From Thalassotalea loyana (GTDB taxonomy: Bacteria > Pseudomonadota > Gammaproteobacteria > Enterobacterales > Alteromonadaceae), in assembly GCF_030161435.1 (NCBI RefSeq), contig NZ_BSSV01000002.1, positions 186,001 through 250,000 of the forward strand: a stretch of 64,000 nt of DNA, in the 5' to 3' direction. Made by a program: the position numbers and the translations under genes. Shown here piece by piece: positions 8,256 to 19,345 of the stretch (position 1 is the stretch's first letter; the number at the start of each line of letters is the position of its first letter). The notes under the pieces are model-generated. The model did no database searches and was not told where the DNA came from. It worked only from the letters and a program-made list of their open reading frames with translations.

Positions 8256-9203
8256 CTAAGGCATCATTTGTTCTTGATCTGCACCTTCTTTCTCTACAAC
8301 TTCTGGGATTAAGTCTTCTTTCGAAACACCTAATGTTAGCGCAAGCGAGCTTGCGATGTAGATAGAAGAATATGTACCAATTACAACACCGAATAATAAC
8401 GCTGTTGAGAAACCGTGAATTAATTCACCACCTTTAAAGAATAACGCTAACAATACTAAGATTGTTGTTATTGAAGTGATAAATGTACGACCCAACGTTT
8501 GCGTCAATGAGATATTGATAATTTGCTCGGTTTCTTCATCGCGAATTTTACGGAAGTTTTCACGGATACGGTCAGATACAACAATCGTATCGTTCAGTGA
8601 GTAACCGATAACCGCAAGCAACGCCGCTAGTACAGTTAAATCAAACTGTAAACCTAAAACCGAGAATAAACCTAAGGTCAGTAATACATCGTGAAATAGT
8701 GCGACAACAGAGCCAATAGCAAATCGCCATTCGAATCGAAATGATACGTATACTAAGATACAAATTAGTACCGTTAGCATCGCTAAACCACCCTGCTCTG
8801 CTAAATCTTCACCAACACTTGCACCAACGAATTCAATGCGTCGCATATCAATACTTTGGCCTGTGCCTTCTTTGAGTACAGCAAGAACTTGGTCACCTAA
8901 TGTTTCAGGTTTAACATCGTCACGTACACCTAAACGAATAACAACATCTTTCGAGCTACCATACAATTGCACAACAGCGTCGTCGTAGCCATTCTGGTCC
9001 AATACGCTACGCAACTGGTTCAAATCAGCTGGTTGTTCAAAGCCTACTTCAATTAACGTACCGCCAGTAAAGTCCAAACCCAAATTAAGCTTGTTCGTTG
9101 CTAAAGAAACGGCACAAAGGATCATCACCAAAACACTTAGCATAAGTGCAGGCTTTCGAAGTCGCATAAAGTCGATAGGTTTATCTACATTAATAATTTG
9201 CAT
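8256..9203 (-). CDS. secF: protein translocase subunit SecF
   Basis: 315-residue inner-membrane protein of the SecDF-YajC complex, which uses proton motive force to assist SecYEG-dependent export. It has one N-terminal membrane helix (about residues 17-37), the LGLDFTGGTLIEV motif, a periplasmic P1 domain (~residues 55-130), and five C-terminal helices. These carry GYSLNDTIVVSDRIREN, the signature of the RND-like SecF half. Length and motif order are normal. It starts 17 bases after secD, in the same order as in most gammaproteobacteria, and ends before the terminator at 8201-8237. Confidence 0.97.
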   Translation of the reverse strand: MQIINVDKPIDFMRLRKPALMLSVLVMILCAVSLATNKLNLGLDFTGGTLIEVGFEQPADLNQLRSVLDQNGYDDAVVQLYGSSKDVVIRLGVRDDVKPETLGDQVLAVLKEGTGQSIDMRRIEFVGASVGEDLAEQGGLAMLTVLICILVYVSFRFEWRFAIGSVVALFHDVLLTLGLFSVLGLQFDLTVLAALLAVIGYSLNDTIVVSDRIRENFRKIRDEETEQIINISLTQTLGRTFITSITTILVLLALFFKGGELIHGFSTALLFGVVIGTYSSIYIASSLALTLGVSKEDLIPEVVEKEGADQEQMMP

Positions 9204-9220
9204 AATAAAGTCCCTCGCCC

Positions 9221-11071
9221 TTAAATCGGAAGCTTTTCAAGGCGACGACCGCCCCAAACCGCATTAACAATAGTACGTGTGAGTAAAATAGCTGTGAACA
9301 TCGAAGTAATAATACCGATTGATAATGTTACTGCGAAACCTTTAATAGGACCTGTACCAACAGCGTATAAAACAAACGCAGCAATCAATGTGGTAATGTT
9401 CGCATCTAGGATGGTTGAGTATGCAGCATCATAACCTTGATGAATCGCTTGTTGCACTGATTTACCCGCACGAAGCTCTTCGCGTATACGCTCAAATATA
9501 AGTACATTGGCGTCAACCGCCATACCTACGGTCAGTACGATACCCGCCATACCCGGTAACGTTAATGTAGCGCCAGGTATCATCGACATAATACCAATAA
9601 TCATTATTAGGTTAACGGTAAGTGCCATATCAGCAACAAGACCAAATGCTCGGTAGTAAATCACCATGAAAACAACAACAGCCGCTAAACCAATGATGAT
9701 AGCTTGTAAGCCCAGTTGTACGTTTTCAGCACCCAATGATGGACCTACGGTACGCTCTTCAACAATTTGAATAGGCGCAATCAATGCACCTGCGCGAAGT
9801 AATAAGGCTAAATCATGCGCTTCTTGCTGAGAACCAGCACCCGTAATACGGAAACTCTTACCTAAACGTGCTTGAATTGTTGGTGCTGAAATAACTTCTT
9901 CAACTTTCTCAAAGATAGTATTGCCGTCTTTATCAACACGATTTGTTGGCTTGTATTCAATAAATACAACCGCCATTGGCTTGCCAATGTTATTTTTAGT
10001 TGCATTCGAGAACTTGCTACCACCTGGTGAATCAAGGGTAATGTTTACCTGTGGGCGTGAATATTCGTCAAAGCCAGATTTTGCATCAACAATATGATCA
10101 CCCGTTAACATAACACGCTTTTTCAATAAGATAGGACGGTTGTTATCACGTTGATTTAATAGCTGTGAACTAGCTGGCACGCGACCATTTAACGCGGCGT
10201 TTAAGTCACCTTCAGTGTCTACCATTCTAAATTCAATGGTTGCTGTCGCATTTAAGATTTTCTTAGCTTGGGCCGTATCTTGAATACCAGGTAATTCGAT
10301 AACAATATGTTTTTGACCTTGACGCTGAACTAATGGCTCAGCTACACCGATTTCATTTACACGATTACGAATAATCGTGATGTTTTGTTGAAGTGCATAA
10401 TCACGAGTTTCTTTAAGCTTTTGCTCAGTCATATTAGCAAGAAGCGTTAGCTCATCACTGTTTTCAACAAACGTTAAATCACGGTACTGGCGAGAAAGAA
10501 AAGTCTCTGCGGCGTCTAAGTCTTCAGCGTTACGTAATTTAATCTCGATGCCGTTGTCAGTGCGTTTCACACCGCGGTAACGGATTTTTTCATTACGTAA
10601 GTCAGAACGAAAGTCACCTACCATTGAGTTTTCAGCTTTTAAAATGGCTTCGTTCATGTTGACTTCCATTAAGAAGCTAACACCACCACTTAAATCCAAA
10701 CCCAACTTCATTGGTGTGCCACCAATTGACTGCAACCACTCAGGGGCAGCTGGCGTAAGGTTTAACGCTACTGAGAATTCTTGACCAATTTTTTCATCAA
10801 GCAAATCACGTGCTTTTAACTGAGCTTCTGTATTTTCAAAACGAACTAAAATTTGATCGTTTTCAAGCTCAGCACGCATAAACGTGATGTTGTTTTCATT
10901 TAAAGTGCTTTCAACTGTTGTCATCGTCGTTTCGTTAGCTACGTAGCCACGTAAACCAGAAATTTGCACTGCTGGGTCTTCACCATATAAGTTTGGTAAA
11001 GCATATAGCGCGCTTATGGCAACAATGAAAAGTACTAGCAAGGTTTTCCATACTGGATTCTTGTTTAACAC
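9221..11071 (-). CDS. secD: protein translocase subunit SecD
   Basis: 616 residues, matching E. coli SecD (615). An N-terminal membrane helix (~8-27) is followed by the large periplasmic region. This includes MKLGLDLSGGVSFLMEV near residue 121 and QRQGQKHIVIELPGIQD in the P1 head, and five C-terminal helices carry TVGMAVDANVLIFERIREEL. The protein forms the proton-driven part of the SecDF motor with SecF. The start is GTG at 11071 (GTG TTA AAC AAG AAT), with AGGATG upstream and the typical N-terminus. A hairpin terminator lies between yajC and this gene, so secDF expression may depend partly on read-through or a separate promoter. Confidence 0.97.
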   Translation of the reverse strand: MLNKNPVWKTLLVLFIVAISALYALPNLYGEDPAVQISGLRGYVANETTMTTVESTLNENNITFMRAELENDQILVRFENTEAQLKARDLLDEKIGQEFSVALNLTPAAPEWLQSIGGTPMKLGLDLSGGVSFLMEVNMNEAILKAENSMVGDFRSDLRNEKIRYRGVKRTDNGIEIKLRNAEDLDAAETFLSRQYRDLTFVENSDELTLLANMTEQKLKETRDYALQQNITIIRNRVNEIGVAEPLVQRQGQKHIVIELPGIQDTAQAKKILNATATIEFRMVDTEGDLNAALNGRVPASSQLLNQRDNNRPILLKKRVMLTGDHIVDAKSGFDEYSRPQVNITLDSPGGSKFSNATKNNIGKPMAVVFIEYKPTNRVDKDGNTIFEKVEEVISAPTIQARLGKSFRITGAGSQQEAHDLALLLRAGALIAPIQIVEERTVGPSLGAENVQLGLQAIIIGLAAVVVFMVIYYRAFGLVADMALTVNLIMIIGIMSMIPGATLTLPGMAGIVLTVGMAVDANVLIFERIREELRAGKSVQQAIHQGYDAAYSTILDANITTLIAAFVLYAVGTGPIKGFAVTLSIGIITSMFTAILLTRTIVNAVWGGRRLEKLPI

Positions 11072-11103
11072 AATTTCATCCTAAATCTATCTTTGAAAAA
11101 GCA

Positions 11104-11125
11104 AAAAGCCGCGAGGAACGCGGCT
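11104..11125 (-). terminator. terminator/attenuator between yajC and secD
   Basis: On the minus strand AGCCGCG-TTCCT-CGCGGCT is followed by TTTTGC, within the 60-base yajC-secD gap. It should end some transcripts after yajC and could set the yajC:secDF ratio. Confidence 0.75.
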
Positions 11126-11131
11126 ATTTGA

Positions 11132-11464
11132 TTATAAGTTTTTCATTGTACCTTTTGGTAATACAGCAGATACAGCTGCTTTTTGTACTGTTACTTCAGT
11201 ACCTTCCGCAATCGCAATTACAATGAAGTCTTTTTCGTCAGAAACTTTTGCGATTTTACCTACTAGGCCACCTTGTGTTAACACTTCGTCACCTTTGCCA
11301 AGTGCAGACATAAGGCTCTTGTGCTCTTTTACACGCTTAGCTTGTGGGCGGTAAATCATGAAATAAAACACTAAACCAAAAACAAGTAACATGATTAACA
11401 TGTCCATACCTGCACCCGGTGCTGGCGCTGCTGCGGCATGTGCTTTACTGATAAATAAGTCCAT
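11132..11464 (-). CDS. yajC: preprotein translocase subunit YajC
   Basis: 110-residue inner-membrane protein that associates with SecDF. It has a short periplasmic N-terminus (MDLFISKAHAAAAPAPGAG), one membrane helix (~residues 19-40, MDMLIMLLVFGLVFYFMIY), then the family signature RPQAKRVKEHKSLMSALGKGDEV across the junction and a small cytoplasmic domain (TQGGLVGKIAKV). Length equals E. coli YajC (110). It lies 36 bases after tgt and before secD, the conserved tgt-yajC-secD-secF order. Confidence 0.96.
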   Translation of the reverse strand: MDLFISKAHAAAAPAPGAGMDMLIMLLVFGLVFYFMIYRPQAKRVKEHKSLMSALGKGDEVLTQGGLVGKIAKVSDEKDFIVIAIAEGTEVTVQKAAVSAVLPKGTMKNL

Positions 11465-11500
11465 AGTTTCCTCTTTTTATACTTCTATATTAAATTTAAA

Positions 11501-12640
<1,140 letters not shown>

Positions 12641-12697
12641 TTAACCTACCAGCGAAACAGGCTGATGGTTTGTAAAGTAAATAAAGTATAGCGCGAT

Positions 12698-13747
12698 CTA
12701 TAACGAAGATTTACGCGTTAAAAACATAGCATCGCCATAGCTAAAGAAACGATATTCTTGTGCTACAGCCTCTTTGTAAGCAGCCATGATATGCTCGTAG
12801 CCAGCAAAAGCGCTGACTAACATAAGTAAGGTAGATTCCGATAAGTGGAAGTTGGTAATTAAGCCATCTACAAGCTGCCACTGGTAACCTGGAGTAATAA
12901 AAATACTCGTATCTTGGTAGTATGGTTTTAACTCAGTATCGGCTTCTTTCGCTGCCATAGCAGCACTCTCGAGCGAGCGAACAGATGTCGTTCCAACGGC
13001 AATAATTCTACCACCACGAGCCTTTGTATTGTTAATTTGTTGTACGACTTCTTCGCTAACTTCAACATACTCAGCATGCATAACGTGATCTTTCACGTCA
13101 TCCACTTTAACGGTCTGGAATGTGCCGGCACCAACGTGCAATGTAACGAATGCGAGTTCGACACCTTTCGCTTTAATTTGCTCTAATAGCTCATCATCGA
13201 AGTGAAGACCAGCAGTCGGCGCAGCAACAGCACCTGGTTTTTCATTGTAAACGGTTTGATAACGCTCTTTATCACTGTCTTCATCAGGGCGATCAATATA
13301 TGGCGGAAGCGGCATGTGACCAATGCGTTCTAAAATATTTAAGACATTTTCATCGCCGGAAAATTTCAACTCAAATAGCGCATCGTGTCGAGCGACCATT
13401 GTTGCATTGACTTCACCTTCTAGAATGATCTCACTGCCAGGCTTTGGTGATTTGCTGCATCGTATATGAGCTAGAACACTATGCTCATCTAAAATACGTT
13501 CAACTAAAACTTCCAGCTTTCCTCCTGAAGCTTTTTGGCCAAACATACGAGCAGGGATCACGCGAGTATTGTTAAACACAAGTAAGTCACCAGCTTGCAG
13601 ATGCTCAAGAATATCTGGGAAATGTTGATGAGATATTTCACCATTGTTACCGTCTAATGCCATTAAGCGGCTAGCAGTTCTCTGTGCTTTAGGGTAACGA
13701 GCAATTAGGTGTTCAGGTAATTCAAATGAAAAATCGGCTACACGCAT
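12698..13747 (-). CDS. queA: tRNA preQ1(34) S-adenosylmethionine ribosyltransferase-isomerase
   Basis: 349 residues (E. coli QueA is 356). It transfers and isomerises the ribosyl part of S-adenosylmethionine onto preQ1 in tRNA to give epoxyqueuosine (EC 2.4.99.17). Family motifs present: [14 protein letters not shown] at the N-terminus, [17 protein letters not shown] near residue 53, [20 protein letters not shown] near residue 170, [21 protein letters not shown], and [11 protein letters not shown]. First gene of the minus-strand queA-tgt-yajC-secD-secF series; ATG at 13747. Confidence 0.97.
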   Translation of the reverse strand: MRVADFSFELPEHLIARYPKAQRTASRLMALDGNNGEISHQHFPDILEHLQAGDLLVFNNTRVIPARMFGQKASGGKLEVLVERILDEHSVLAHIRCSKSPKPGSEIILEGEVNATMVARHDALFELKFSGDENVLNILERIGHMPLPPYIDRPDEDSDKERYQTVYNEKPGAVAAPTAGLHFDDELLEQIKAKGVELAFVTLHVGAGTFQTVKVDDVKDHVMHAEYVEVSEEVVQQINNTKARGGRIIAVGTTSVRSLESAAMAAKEADTELKPYYQDTSIFITPGYQWQLVDGLITNFHLSESTLLMLVSAFAGYEHIMAAYKEAVAQEYRFFSYGDAMFLTRKSSL

Positions 13748-13863
13748 GGTTTTATCTGGTTTTTTGACAAGTGAAAATCGTGCGCTAGTCTAGTGTTAGC
13801 CATGGAGAATATCAAGATAAAAGTGTGACTTTTCGCAGTTAATATGTTGCTTAGAAAAAAGAC

Positions 13864-13869
13864 ATTATA
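13864..13869 (-). promoter_or_regulatory. possible -10 element of the queA operon
   Basis: TATAAT on the minus strand about 117 bases upstream of queA. No convincing TTGACA lies 16-18 bases further upstream, so the assignment is weak. Confidence 0.3.
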
Positions 13870-13995
13870 CACTGTAGCGATAAACTTAGCTTATGATAAC
13901 CATTCACCAAATAACTTTTCGCCTCGCCGAGCAGTTTTATAGGCTTGAATCTAGAGCGTTTTGCTCTTTGTTTAAACTAACAATATTGAGTCGTT

Positions 13996-15726
13996 ATGAA
14001 TAATTTAGCCTATGCCATTGCCAAGACCATTTTAAATGGCTTTGAACGCCATATCTTCCTTTTCACTGAAATAACTCGCAGTGCTAAACAACGTTTTGAA
14101 CAATGTCAGTGGCAAGACGTCCACCAAGCAGCAAAAAAGCGTACCGACTTTTATGATATTCGCGTAAAAGAAACCTTAACAACACTCAAACATGATTTTG
14201 AAATAGAAGCGCTAGACTGTGAACTTTGGCAAGGAGTTAAGCAATCCTATGTTGACCTATTATCGTCTCACCCTCAACCTGACTTAGCTGAGAGTTTCTA
14301 CAACTCTATCTTTTGCCATCTATTCGAACGCAAATACTACTTTAACGACTACATATTTGTTAAAACGACGGCCAATGAGAGTAAACCTGTAGCAAAAGCA
14401 CAGTTATACACGCGCTATTTTCCTGCTGAAAAAGGTTTAAAACAGACAATTTCAGATATTCTGACCAAACCGGGTTTTGATATCCCATACGAAGATCTCG
14501 AACGAGATGTCGATATTCTAGTCGATCGCTTTTATCAACAGTCTGCAAAAACACGATTTACGCCAAAAGAAATGTCCTTCGATATTCTAGATTTTGTTTT
14601 TTATCGCAATAAAGGCGCCTACGTCATTGGTAAAGTAAATTCGCCTGCAGGTGAAACGCCATTTATTGTTGCACTAATTAACAATGAACGCGGTGGTTTA
14701 GTACTCGATGCTATGCTAAGCGAAAGTGAAGAAATGGCGGTTGTTTTTGGTTTTGCTCGCGCTTACTTCTTTGTCGATTGCCAGCATCCGTTTGCGTTAG
14801 TTGAATTTTTACAAAAGTTAATTCCTCACAAAACAAAAGCAGAGTTGTATTCTGCCATTGGCTATCACAAACAAGGTAAGACCCAGTTTTACCGTGACTT
14901 CTTAAATCACCTATCAAATAGTGATGATGACTTAATCTTGGCGCCAGGTATCAAAGGTATGGTCATGTCGGTGTTTACACTACCCTCATACCCTTACGTG
15001 TTTAAAATAATAAAAGACAAATTCTCGCCTTCGAAAAACGTCACTAAAGCAGAAGTTAAAGATAAATACCGACTTGTTAAACTTCACGATCGTGTTGGGC
15101 GAATGGCAGATACAATGGAATACTCCGAAGTTGCCTTTCCAAAGTCACGTTTTAGCCAAGAATTGCTGGATGAGCTTTTAAAAGTCGCCCCATCACTAAT
15201 TCGCTTTGAAGACGGCCTGGTGGTGATTCAGCATATGTACATTGAGCGCCGAATGACACCGTTAAACCTATTTCTAGCTGACGCAACGGAGGAAGAACAA
15301 GAAGATGCGCTCTTCGGGTATGGTCAAGCGATTAAACAACTGATTGCCGCAGATATATTTCCTGGTGATATGTTGCTGAAAAACTTTGGCGTAACTCGTC
15401 ATGGTCGAGTAATTTTCTATGATTACGATGAAATCACCTACATGGATGAAGTTAACTTTAGAACGAAACCTGTGCCAAAAACTGAAGAACAAATATATGC
15501 GTCAGAGCCATGGTACACGGTAAATCCCGGCGATGTTTTTCCTGAAGAGCTGGCCGTGTTTGCGTTAGCAAACCCCAAATACCGAGAGCTATTTAACAAA
15601 CATCATGAAGATTTGCTTTCAGCCCCATACTGGCAGCAAGCTCAAAAAAATGTTGCTGATGGGGTAATTGAAGATGTTTTTCCGTATCCAAGTGACATCC
15701 GTTTTTGTCAATATTACGGATGTTAG
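13996..15726 (+). CDS. aceK: isocitrate dehydrogenase kinase/phosphatase
   Basis: 576-residue bifunctional enzyme (E. coli 578) that phosphorylates isocitrate dehydrogenase to divert carbon into the glyoxylate shunt and dephosphorylates it to restore the TCA cycle. The N-terminal regulatory domain covers roughly residues 1-310. The kinase domain follows with the loop APGIKGMVMSVFTLPSYPYVFK (P-loop-like segment and ATP lysine near residue 337), and GDMLLKNFGVTRHGRVIFYDYDEI carries the catalytic and metal residues (DxxxxN, YDYDE). Unlike in E. coli, no aceB or aceA is adjacent, so it is a stand-alone unit here. Confidence 0.97.
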   Translation: MNNLAYAIAKTILNGFERHIFLFTEITRSAKQRFEQCQWQDVHQAAKKRTDFYDIRVKETLTTLKHDFEIEALDCELWQGVKQSYVDLLSSHPQPDLAESFYNSIFCHLFERKYYFNDYIFVKTTANESKPVAKAQLYTRYFPAEKGLKQTISDILTKPGFDIPYEDLERDVDILVDRFYQQSAKTRFTPKEMSFDILDFVFYRNKGAYVIGKVNSPAGETPFIVALINNERGGLVLDAMLSESEEMAVVFGFARAYFFVDCQHPFALVEFLQKLIPHKTKAELYSAIGYHKQGKTQFYRDFLNHLSNSDDDLILAPGIKGMVMSVFTLPSYPYVFKIIKDKFSPSKNVTKAEVKDKYRLVKLHDRVGRMADTMEYSEVAFPKSRFSQELLDELLKVAPSLIRFEDGLVVIQHMYIERRMTPLNLFLADATEEEQEDALFGYGQAIKQLIAADIFPGDMLLKNFGVTRHGRVIFYDYDEITYMDEVNFRTKPVPKTEEQIYASEPWYTVNPGDVFPEELAVFALANPKYRELFNKHHEDLLSAPYWQQAQKNVADGVIEDVFPYPSDIRFCQYYGC

Positions 15727-15797
15727 CTAAATCTAAGCTAAGAATTAGCCAATATGTTTAGAAATTAAGCGAACGGTAAAAATTAGTAAATTTACTC

Positions 15798-15825
15798 TTT
15801 ACCTTTTAAAAAGCATACGTATAAT
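15798..15825 (+). promoter_or_regulatory. tRNA-Trp promoter
   Basis: TTTACC (15798-15803), 16-base spacer and a perfect TATAAT (15820-15825), 13 bases before the mature tRNA 5' end. Confidence 0.7.
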
Positions 15826-15838
15826 GCTCGCTTGTTGC

Positions 15839-15915
15839 AGGGGTATAGTTCCAATTGGTAGAACAGCGGTCTCCAAAACCGACGGTTGGGAGTTCGAATC
15901 TCTCTACCCCTGCCA
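15839..15915 (+). tRNA. tRNA-Trp (anticodon CCA)
   Basis: The full cloverleaf can be drawn: acceptor AGGGGTA/TACCCCT, discriminator G and encoded CCA (15913-15915). The D-arm is GTTC..GAAC with GG in the loop, the anticodon loop is CTCCAAA (CCA anticodon) and the T-arm is GGGAG-TTCGAAT-CTCTC. The top pair of the anticodon stem is a G-A mismatch. The D-loop carries one extra base compared with E. coli tRNA-Trp, giving 77 bases. It is a single tRNA gene and not part of a cluster. Confidence 0.96.
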
Positions 15916-15984
15916 ATTCTTCCCTCTATTTATTTCCAAATTTTTCCGCTAGTATACAAATTCATTTTTTGACGCAGCAATACT

Positions 15985-16350
15985 ATGGCTCTTACGCAAA
16001 GACAATATGACCAACTCAATGAGATTGGAATTTCACTTTGGCAAAATAGATCTGCATCCACCACTGAATCTGATACAGCAGTAACAATAAAGTTGACCAA
16101 CGAAGACTTTTTGCAATTACTCGACTCTCAGCTTTTTCAAGATATATTGTTGGCATTATCGATCACACCAGATCAAATTAGTCTGCTTGCGGGTCATTTG
16201 GACCTTGGGTTATTGAACTGGCACATGGCTGATGTTGAATCATGTGAAATGACGGCTTCACAACTTACAACGCCAACGCTTGATAAATTATCGAAGTCGC
16301 CACAACTAAAACAACAACTCTGGCAACTCATTAGCAAGACCTCGTCATGA
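15985..16350 (+). CDS. holD: DNA polymerase III psi subunit
   Basis: 121-residue protein. Similarity to E. coli HolD (137 residues) is clear in three places: QLNEIGISLWQ at the N-terminus (the chi-binding/clamp-loader contact region), LLALSITPDQISLL in the middle, and LWQLI at the C-terminus. Psi links the clamp loader to chi and SSB in the replisome. The gene overlaps rimI by four bases (ATGA), the same holD-rimI arrangement as in enterobacteria, which confirms an otherwise fast-evolving family. Confidence 0.9.
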   Translation: MALTQRQYDQLNEIGISLWQNRSASTTESDTAVTIKLTNEDFLQLLDSQLFQDILLALSITPDQISLLAGHLDLGLLNWHMADVESCEMTASQLTTPTLDKLSKSPQLKQQLWQLISKTSS

Positions 16351-16796
16351 ACCTGTCTTTTAAACCTGTGACTCAGCAATGTGTTGAAACATTGATGCCA
16401 ATCGAGAATGCCTGCCACAGCCACCCTTGGAATGAAAAATTATTGAGAAGCTGTATTGGCGGACGATATTTCGGCTTTTCTGCTACGTTAAACAATCAAA
16501 TCGTCGGTTTTTATATTGCTGATAATATCGTCGGCGAAACAACGCTTATGGATATTTGTGTCACCCCAACTCATCAGGGTAAAGGTTACGGTAAAGCGCT
16601 GCTAAAGCACTATATTAATCATGCGGCTTCACTCGATTGTGTAACGTCTTTCTTAGAAGTACGTGCCAGTAATATAAGTGCGCAAATGTTATATATTACA
16701 TTAGGTTATGTTGAAACGGGACGAAGGACAGGATATTACCCAAAGGAAATTGGTTACGAAGATGCAATAGTTATGAGAAAAGACCTCAAGAGCTGA
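16347..16796 (+). CDS. rimI: ribosomal protein S18-alanine N-acetyltransferase
   Basis: 149-residue GNAT-family acetyltransferase that acetylates the N-terminal alanine of ribosomal protein S18. The acetyl-CoA pyrophosphate loop is QGKGYGKALL (about residues 76-85), after the beta4 strand LMDICVTPTHQGK. ENACHSHPWNEKLL at residues 16-29 is the typical RimI N-terminus, and FLEVRASNISAQMLYITLGYVETGRRTGYY holds the general acid Tyr and the conserved Asn. Start overlaps the holD stop (ATGA), so translation is coupled. Confidence 0.96.
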   Translation: MNLSFKPVTQQCVETLMPIENACHSHPWNEKLLRSCIGGRYFGFSATLNNQIVGFYIADNIVGETTLMDICVTPTHQGKGYGKALLKHYINHAASLDCVTSFLEVRASNISAQMLYITLGYVETGRRTGYYPKEIGYEDAIVMRKDLKS

Positions 16797-16963
16797 TTAA
16801 TTTGCGATAAATTAGCAAAAAAACACTTGCCAACCATCTGATAAATATTACTATTCACATTCTTTTAATACCCTATTAATAAGTTAAACATTTTTTTAGC
16901 TAAACCAGCTCGCAGGATTTGTTAAAATTAAATTAGTTTGACATTACCTTTTGTGAATCGCCC

Positions 16964-18874
16964 ATGACAAATTTATCCATCAAGAACAAAATTTTTGTTT
17001 CGTTAATCAGCCTTGTGCTGGTGACGGCATTATTAGTTGGTGCATTCAGTCAATTAACTGCTCGCTCGGTAATTGAAGATCGAATGCTAAACAATGAAAT
17101 ACCATCTACCATTCAAAACATTGGTGCGCAAGTCAATACGGAAATTGGTGAAATGTCAGCAATAGCTAAACATATTGCTACTGATAATTTCATTCTAGAC
17201 TGGAACGCTAACGGTCGCAGCAAACAAGGTGAACAACTGCTTATTCGTAAGCTTCAAAAAACGGCACAAGATTTCGACTTAAGTGCGGCGTCATTTGCAG
17301 ATCGCCCTTCTGCTATGTATTGGAATCAAGATGGTTTTCTTCGAAAATTAAATAATGACAATATCGATGGCTGGTTCTATGCCTATCGCGATAGCGGCCT
17401 AGAGACCAGTGCGAGCTTATATCACTACCCTGATTCCGCGAAAATTGATGTATTCATTAATTACCAACAAGTCAATGGTGCGGGACTATCGGGTATCGCA
17501 AAATCATTTGAAGATATGGCTAGCTCACTGGCAAGTTTTAAAATTGAAGAAACAGGCTTTGTATACTTGGTTGATGGCCAAGGAACTATTCAACTTCACA
17601 AAAATAAATCATTGGTTGGTAAATCAATCAATGACATTTATCCTGTCAACACGCAAAGTCTATTAAGACAGTCAAATTACAATCTATCAGAAGCCTTACT
17701 AGAAGATGGACTTGTTGTTGCCTCAAGTCATGTGCCAAGTGCAAACTGGTATGTCATTGCAGAAGTCCCAAGAGCAGAAATTTTTCATGCGATAGACCAA
17801 TCACGCACACAAATTATGATCTCAGTATTTATTATTGTATTGATTGCTGCTTTCATCGCCTTTTTCATCACCAAGAGTATTACCTTACCTATCGCACGAC
17901 TTGCTAATATGTTCAAAGAGATGGGTGAAGGCCAGGCAGATATCTCCTACCGCTTGCCGGAATCAGGACAAGAAGAGATGGTTGCCGTTGCAAAAGGTTA
18001 CAACCAGTTTGTTAGTAAACTAGAAGCTGTTTTCGTTAACATTGCACAAAACAGTCAACGACTGCGTGAGATAGCAATTAAACTCAACACCGATGCACAC
18101 ACAAGTATTTCCGGCTCTATCGCAAATGACGAGAATACGCAGCACATATCAACAGCATTAAGCCAAATAGGGGAAACCGTCTCTGAAATTGCTGAAAACG
18201 CCCTACAAGCCTCAGATATTGCCAATAACATTCAAGCAAATGAATCGAACGTTCAACAGGTCATTGAACAAACAGGGACAGACATTGCCGCCCTTGCTGA
18301 AAAAATTAATGACATATCTGCAGTAATAGAATCGCTGACAGCAAATACGGAAACAATTGGAACCGCATTAGGGGTTATAGAAACCATTTCAGCACAAACA
18401 AACTTATTGGCGTTGAACGCTGCTATCGAGGCAGCTCGTGCAGGTGAACATGGTCGTGGTTTCTCGGTTGTAGCAGATGAAGTGCGAAACTTGGCGGCGC
18501 AAACAGCAAACTCGACAACTGAAATCCAAGCAATAATGGAAACATTACAGACCTCTTCTGCGTCAGTTGCAAGTGAAATCACAGGCATTATCGAACAATC
18601 GAAAAACACGTCTGACTCTATTGATCAAGCACGCCAAAACTTAGCAATGTCAGTTGAATTAACCCACAAGATAACTGATACATCCCATGTTGTAGCGACG
18701 GCGACAGAACAGCAGTCTATTACGTTAACCGACATTAACTCTAACATGGAAGGAATGACATCAACGGCTGTTGAAAATAGAGAAATGGTTCAGCATATCG
18801 CTGATGAAGCAGAAACTCTTAAGGAGCTTTCACAAGATCTCGATGGTCTCATTGCACAGTTTAGTAAAAAATAG
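16964..18874 (+). CDS. methyl-accepting chemotaxis protein (Cache-type sensor)
   Basis: 636-residue chemoreceptor. Membrane helix 1 covers about residues 10-30. The periplasmic sensor (~32-275) has the distal Cache pattern [19 protein letters not shown] near residue 195. Helix 2 (~285-305) leads into a HAMP domain ([16 protein letters not shown]...). The cytoplasmic signalling domain ends in the strongly conserved hairpin tip ([20 protein letters not shown], then [13 protein letters not shown], near residues 480-515). Ligand unknown. No che genes are nearby, so it is an orphan receptor that would feed a chemosensory array encoded elsewhere. A GC-rich hairpin follows the stop. Confidence 0.93.
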   Translation: MTNLSIKNKIFVSLISLVLVTALLVGAFSQLTARSVIEDRMLNNEIPSTIQNIGAQVNTEIGEMSAIAKHIATDNFILDWNANGRSKQGEQLLIRKLQKTAQDFDLSAASFADRPSAMYWNQDGFLRKLNNDNIDGWFYAYRDSGLETSASLYHYPDSAKIDVFINYQQVNGAGLSGIAKSFEDMASSLASFKIEETGFVYLVDGQGTIQLHKNKSLVGKSINDIYPVNTQSLLRQSNYNLSEALLEDGLVVASSHVPSANWYVIAEVPRAEIFHAIDQSRTQIMISVFIIVLIAAFIAFFITKSITLPIARLANMFKEMGEGQADISYRLPESGQEEMVAVAKGYNQFVSKLEAVFVNIAQNSQRLREIAIKLNTDAHTSISGSIANDENTQHISTALSQIGETVSEIAENALQASDIANNIQANESNVQQVIEQTGTDIAALAEKINDISAVIESLTANTETIGTALGVIETISAQTNLLALNAAIEAARAGEHGRGFSVVADEVRNLAAQTANSTTEIQAIMETLQTSSASVASEITGIIEQSKNTSDSIDQARQNLAMSVELTHKITDTSHVVATATEQQSITLTDINSNMEGMTSTAVENREMVQHIADEAETLKELSQDLDGLIAQFSKK

Positions 18875-18892
18875 CTAACGAAGATGACAAAC

Positions 18893-18911
18893 AGGGAGCC
18901 AGCGGCTCCCT
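18893..18911 (+). terminator. intrinsic terminator
   Basis: AGGGAGCC-AGC-GGCTCCCT hairpin followed by a weak T-tract (TTCTCGTT), 18 bases after the chemoreceptor stop. Confidence 0.65.
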
Positions 18912-19007
18912 TTCTCGTTACAACTAATAACAATCATTTACCAAGAAGGTACAGAAATAGAAAGGTCAACTTTTTATCATAAGTTACAGCAGGCTAAGGA
19001 GTTAATG

Positions 19008-19253
19008 ATGCAAGCAGTAACTAGTGAATATTCAAATTTGGTAAACAGCAATCACGCTGAAAGTGCTCGTAGAATAGCAGAGCAAGCCATCGCTCAATTG
19101 GCAGAATTAACGCCAAACACAATATCACAATGTGCAGCACTACTTGCCGAGCAACTCAATGCTGTTGCACCTCAACCAAAGCATGTTACTGACTACGTGT
19201 TAAGTCATGATGAATTAGTATGTATTTCAGAGCTGTTTCAGCAAGCAAATTAG
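19008..19253 (+). CDS. small hypothetical protein
   Basis: 81 residues, not recognised. The start is the second of two adjacent ATG codons (19005 and 19008), because AAGGAG (18996-19001) is six bases from the second and only three from the first. The protein looks fully helical and soluble, with a central segment SARRIAEQAIAQLAELTP and a conserved-looking C-terminal part (YVLSHDELVCISELFQQ). No membrane segment or metal motif. It stands alone between a chemoreceptor and the BlaR1-like gene, with a large inverted repeat downstream. Confidence 0.55.
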   Translation: MQAVTSEYSNLVNSNHAESARRIAEQAIAQLAELTPNTISQCAALLAEQLNAVAPQPKHVTDYVLSHDELVCISELFQQAN

Positions 19254-19271
19254 ATGGGAAATAAAACGGAG

Positions 19272-19327
19272 CAAACTCACATAAAGTTCAACTCAAAAGA
19301 GAATCGAGAAAACTTTACATGAGTTTG
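19272..19327. repeat. 17-bp imperfect inverted repeat, possible convergent terminator
   Basis: The left arm (19272-19288) and right arm (19311-19327) pair at 15 of 17 positions around a 22-base loop, between two convergent genes. There is no T-tract, so it may be an RNA 3'-end stabiliser rather than a simple terminator. Confidence 0.45.
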
Positions 19328-19345
19328 ATTTAAGGGAAGTTTTTC

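Noticed and set aside
8174-8365. 63-residue frame overlapping the secF 3' end
   Set aside because: It covers the bidirectional terminator and runs antisense to secF; composition is not protein-like.
16801-16825. Hairpin TAATTT-GCGAT-AAATTA after rimI as a terminator
   Set aside because: It is followed by A residues, not T residues, on the coding strand and the stem is AT-only.
18253-18609. 118-residue frame antisense to the chemoreceptor signalling domain (similar case at 37234-37500)
   Set aside because: The same antisense pattern appears in both chemoreceptors because the coding strand is conserved, not because an antisense gene exists.
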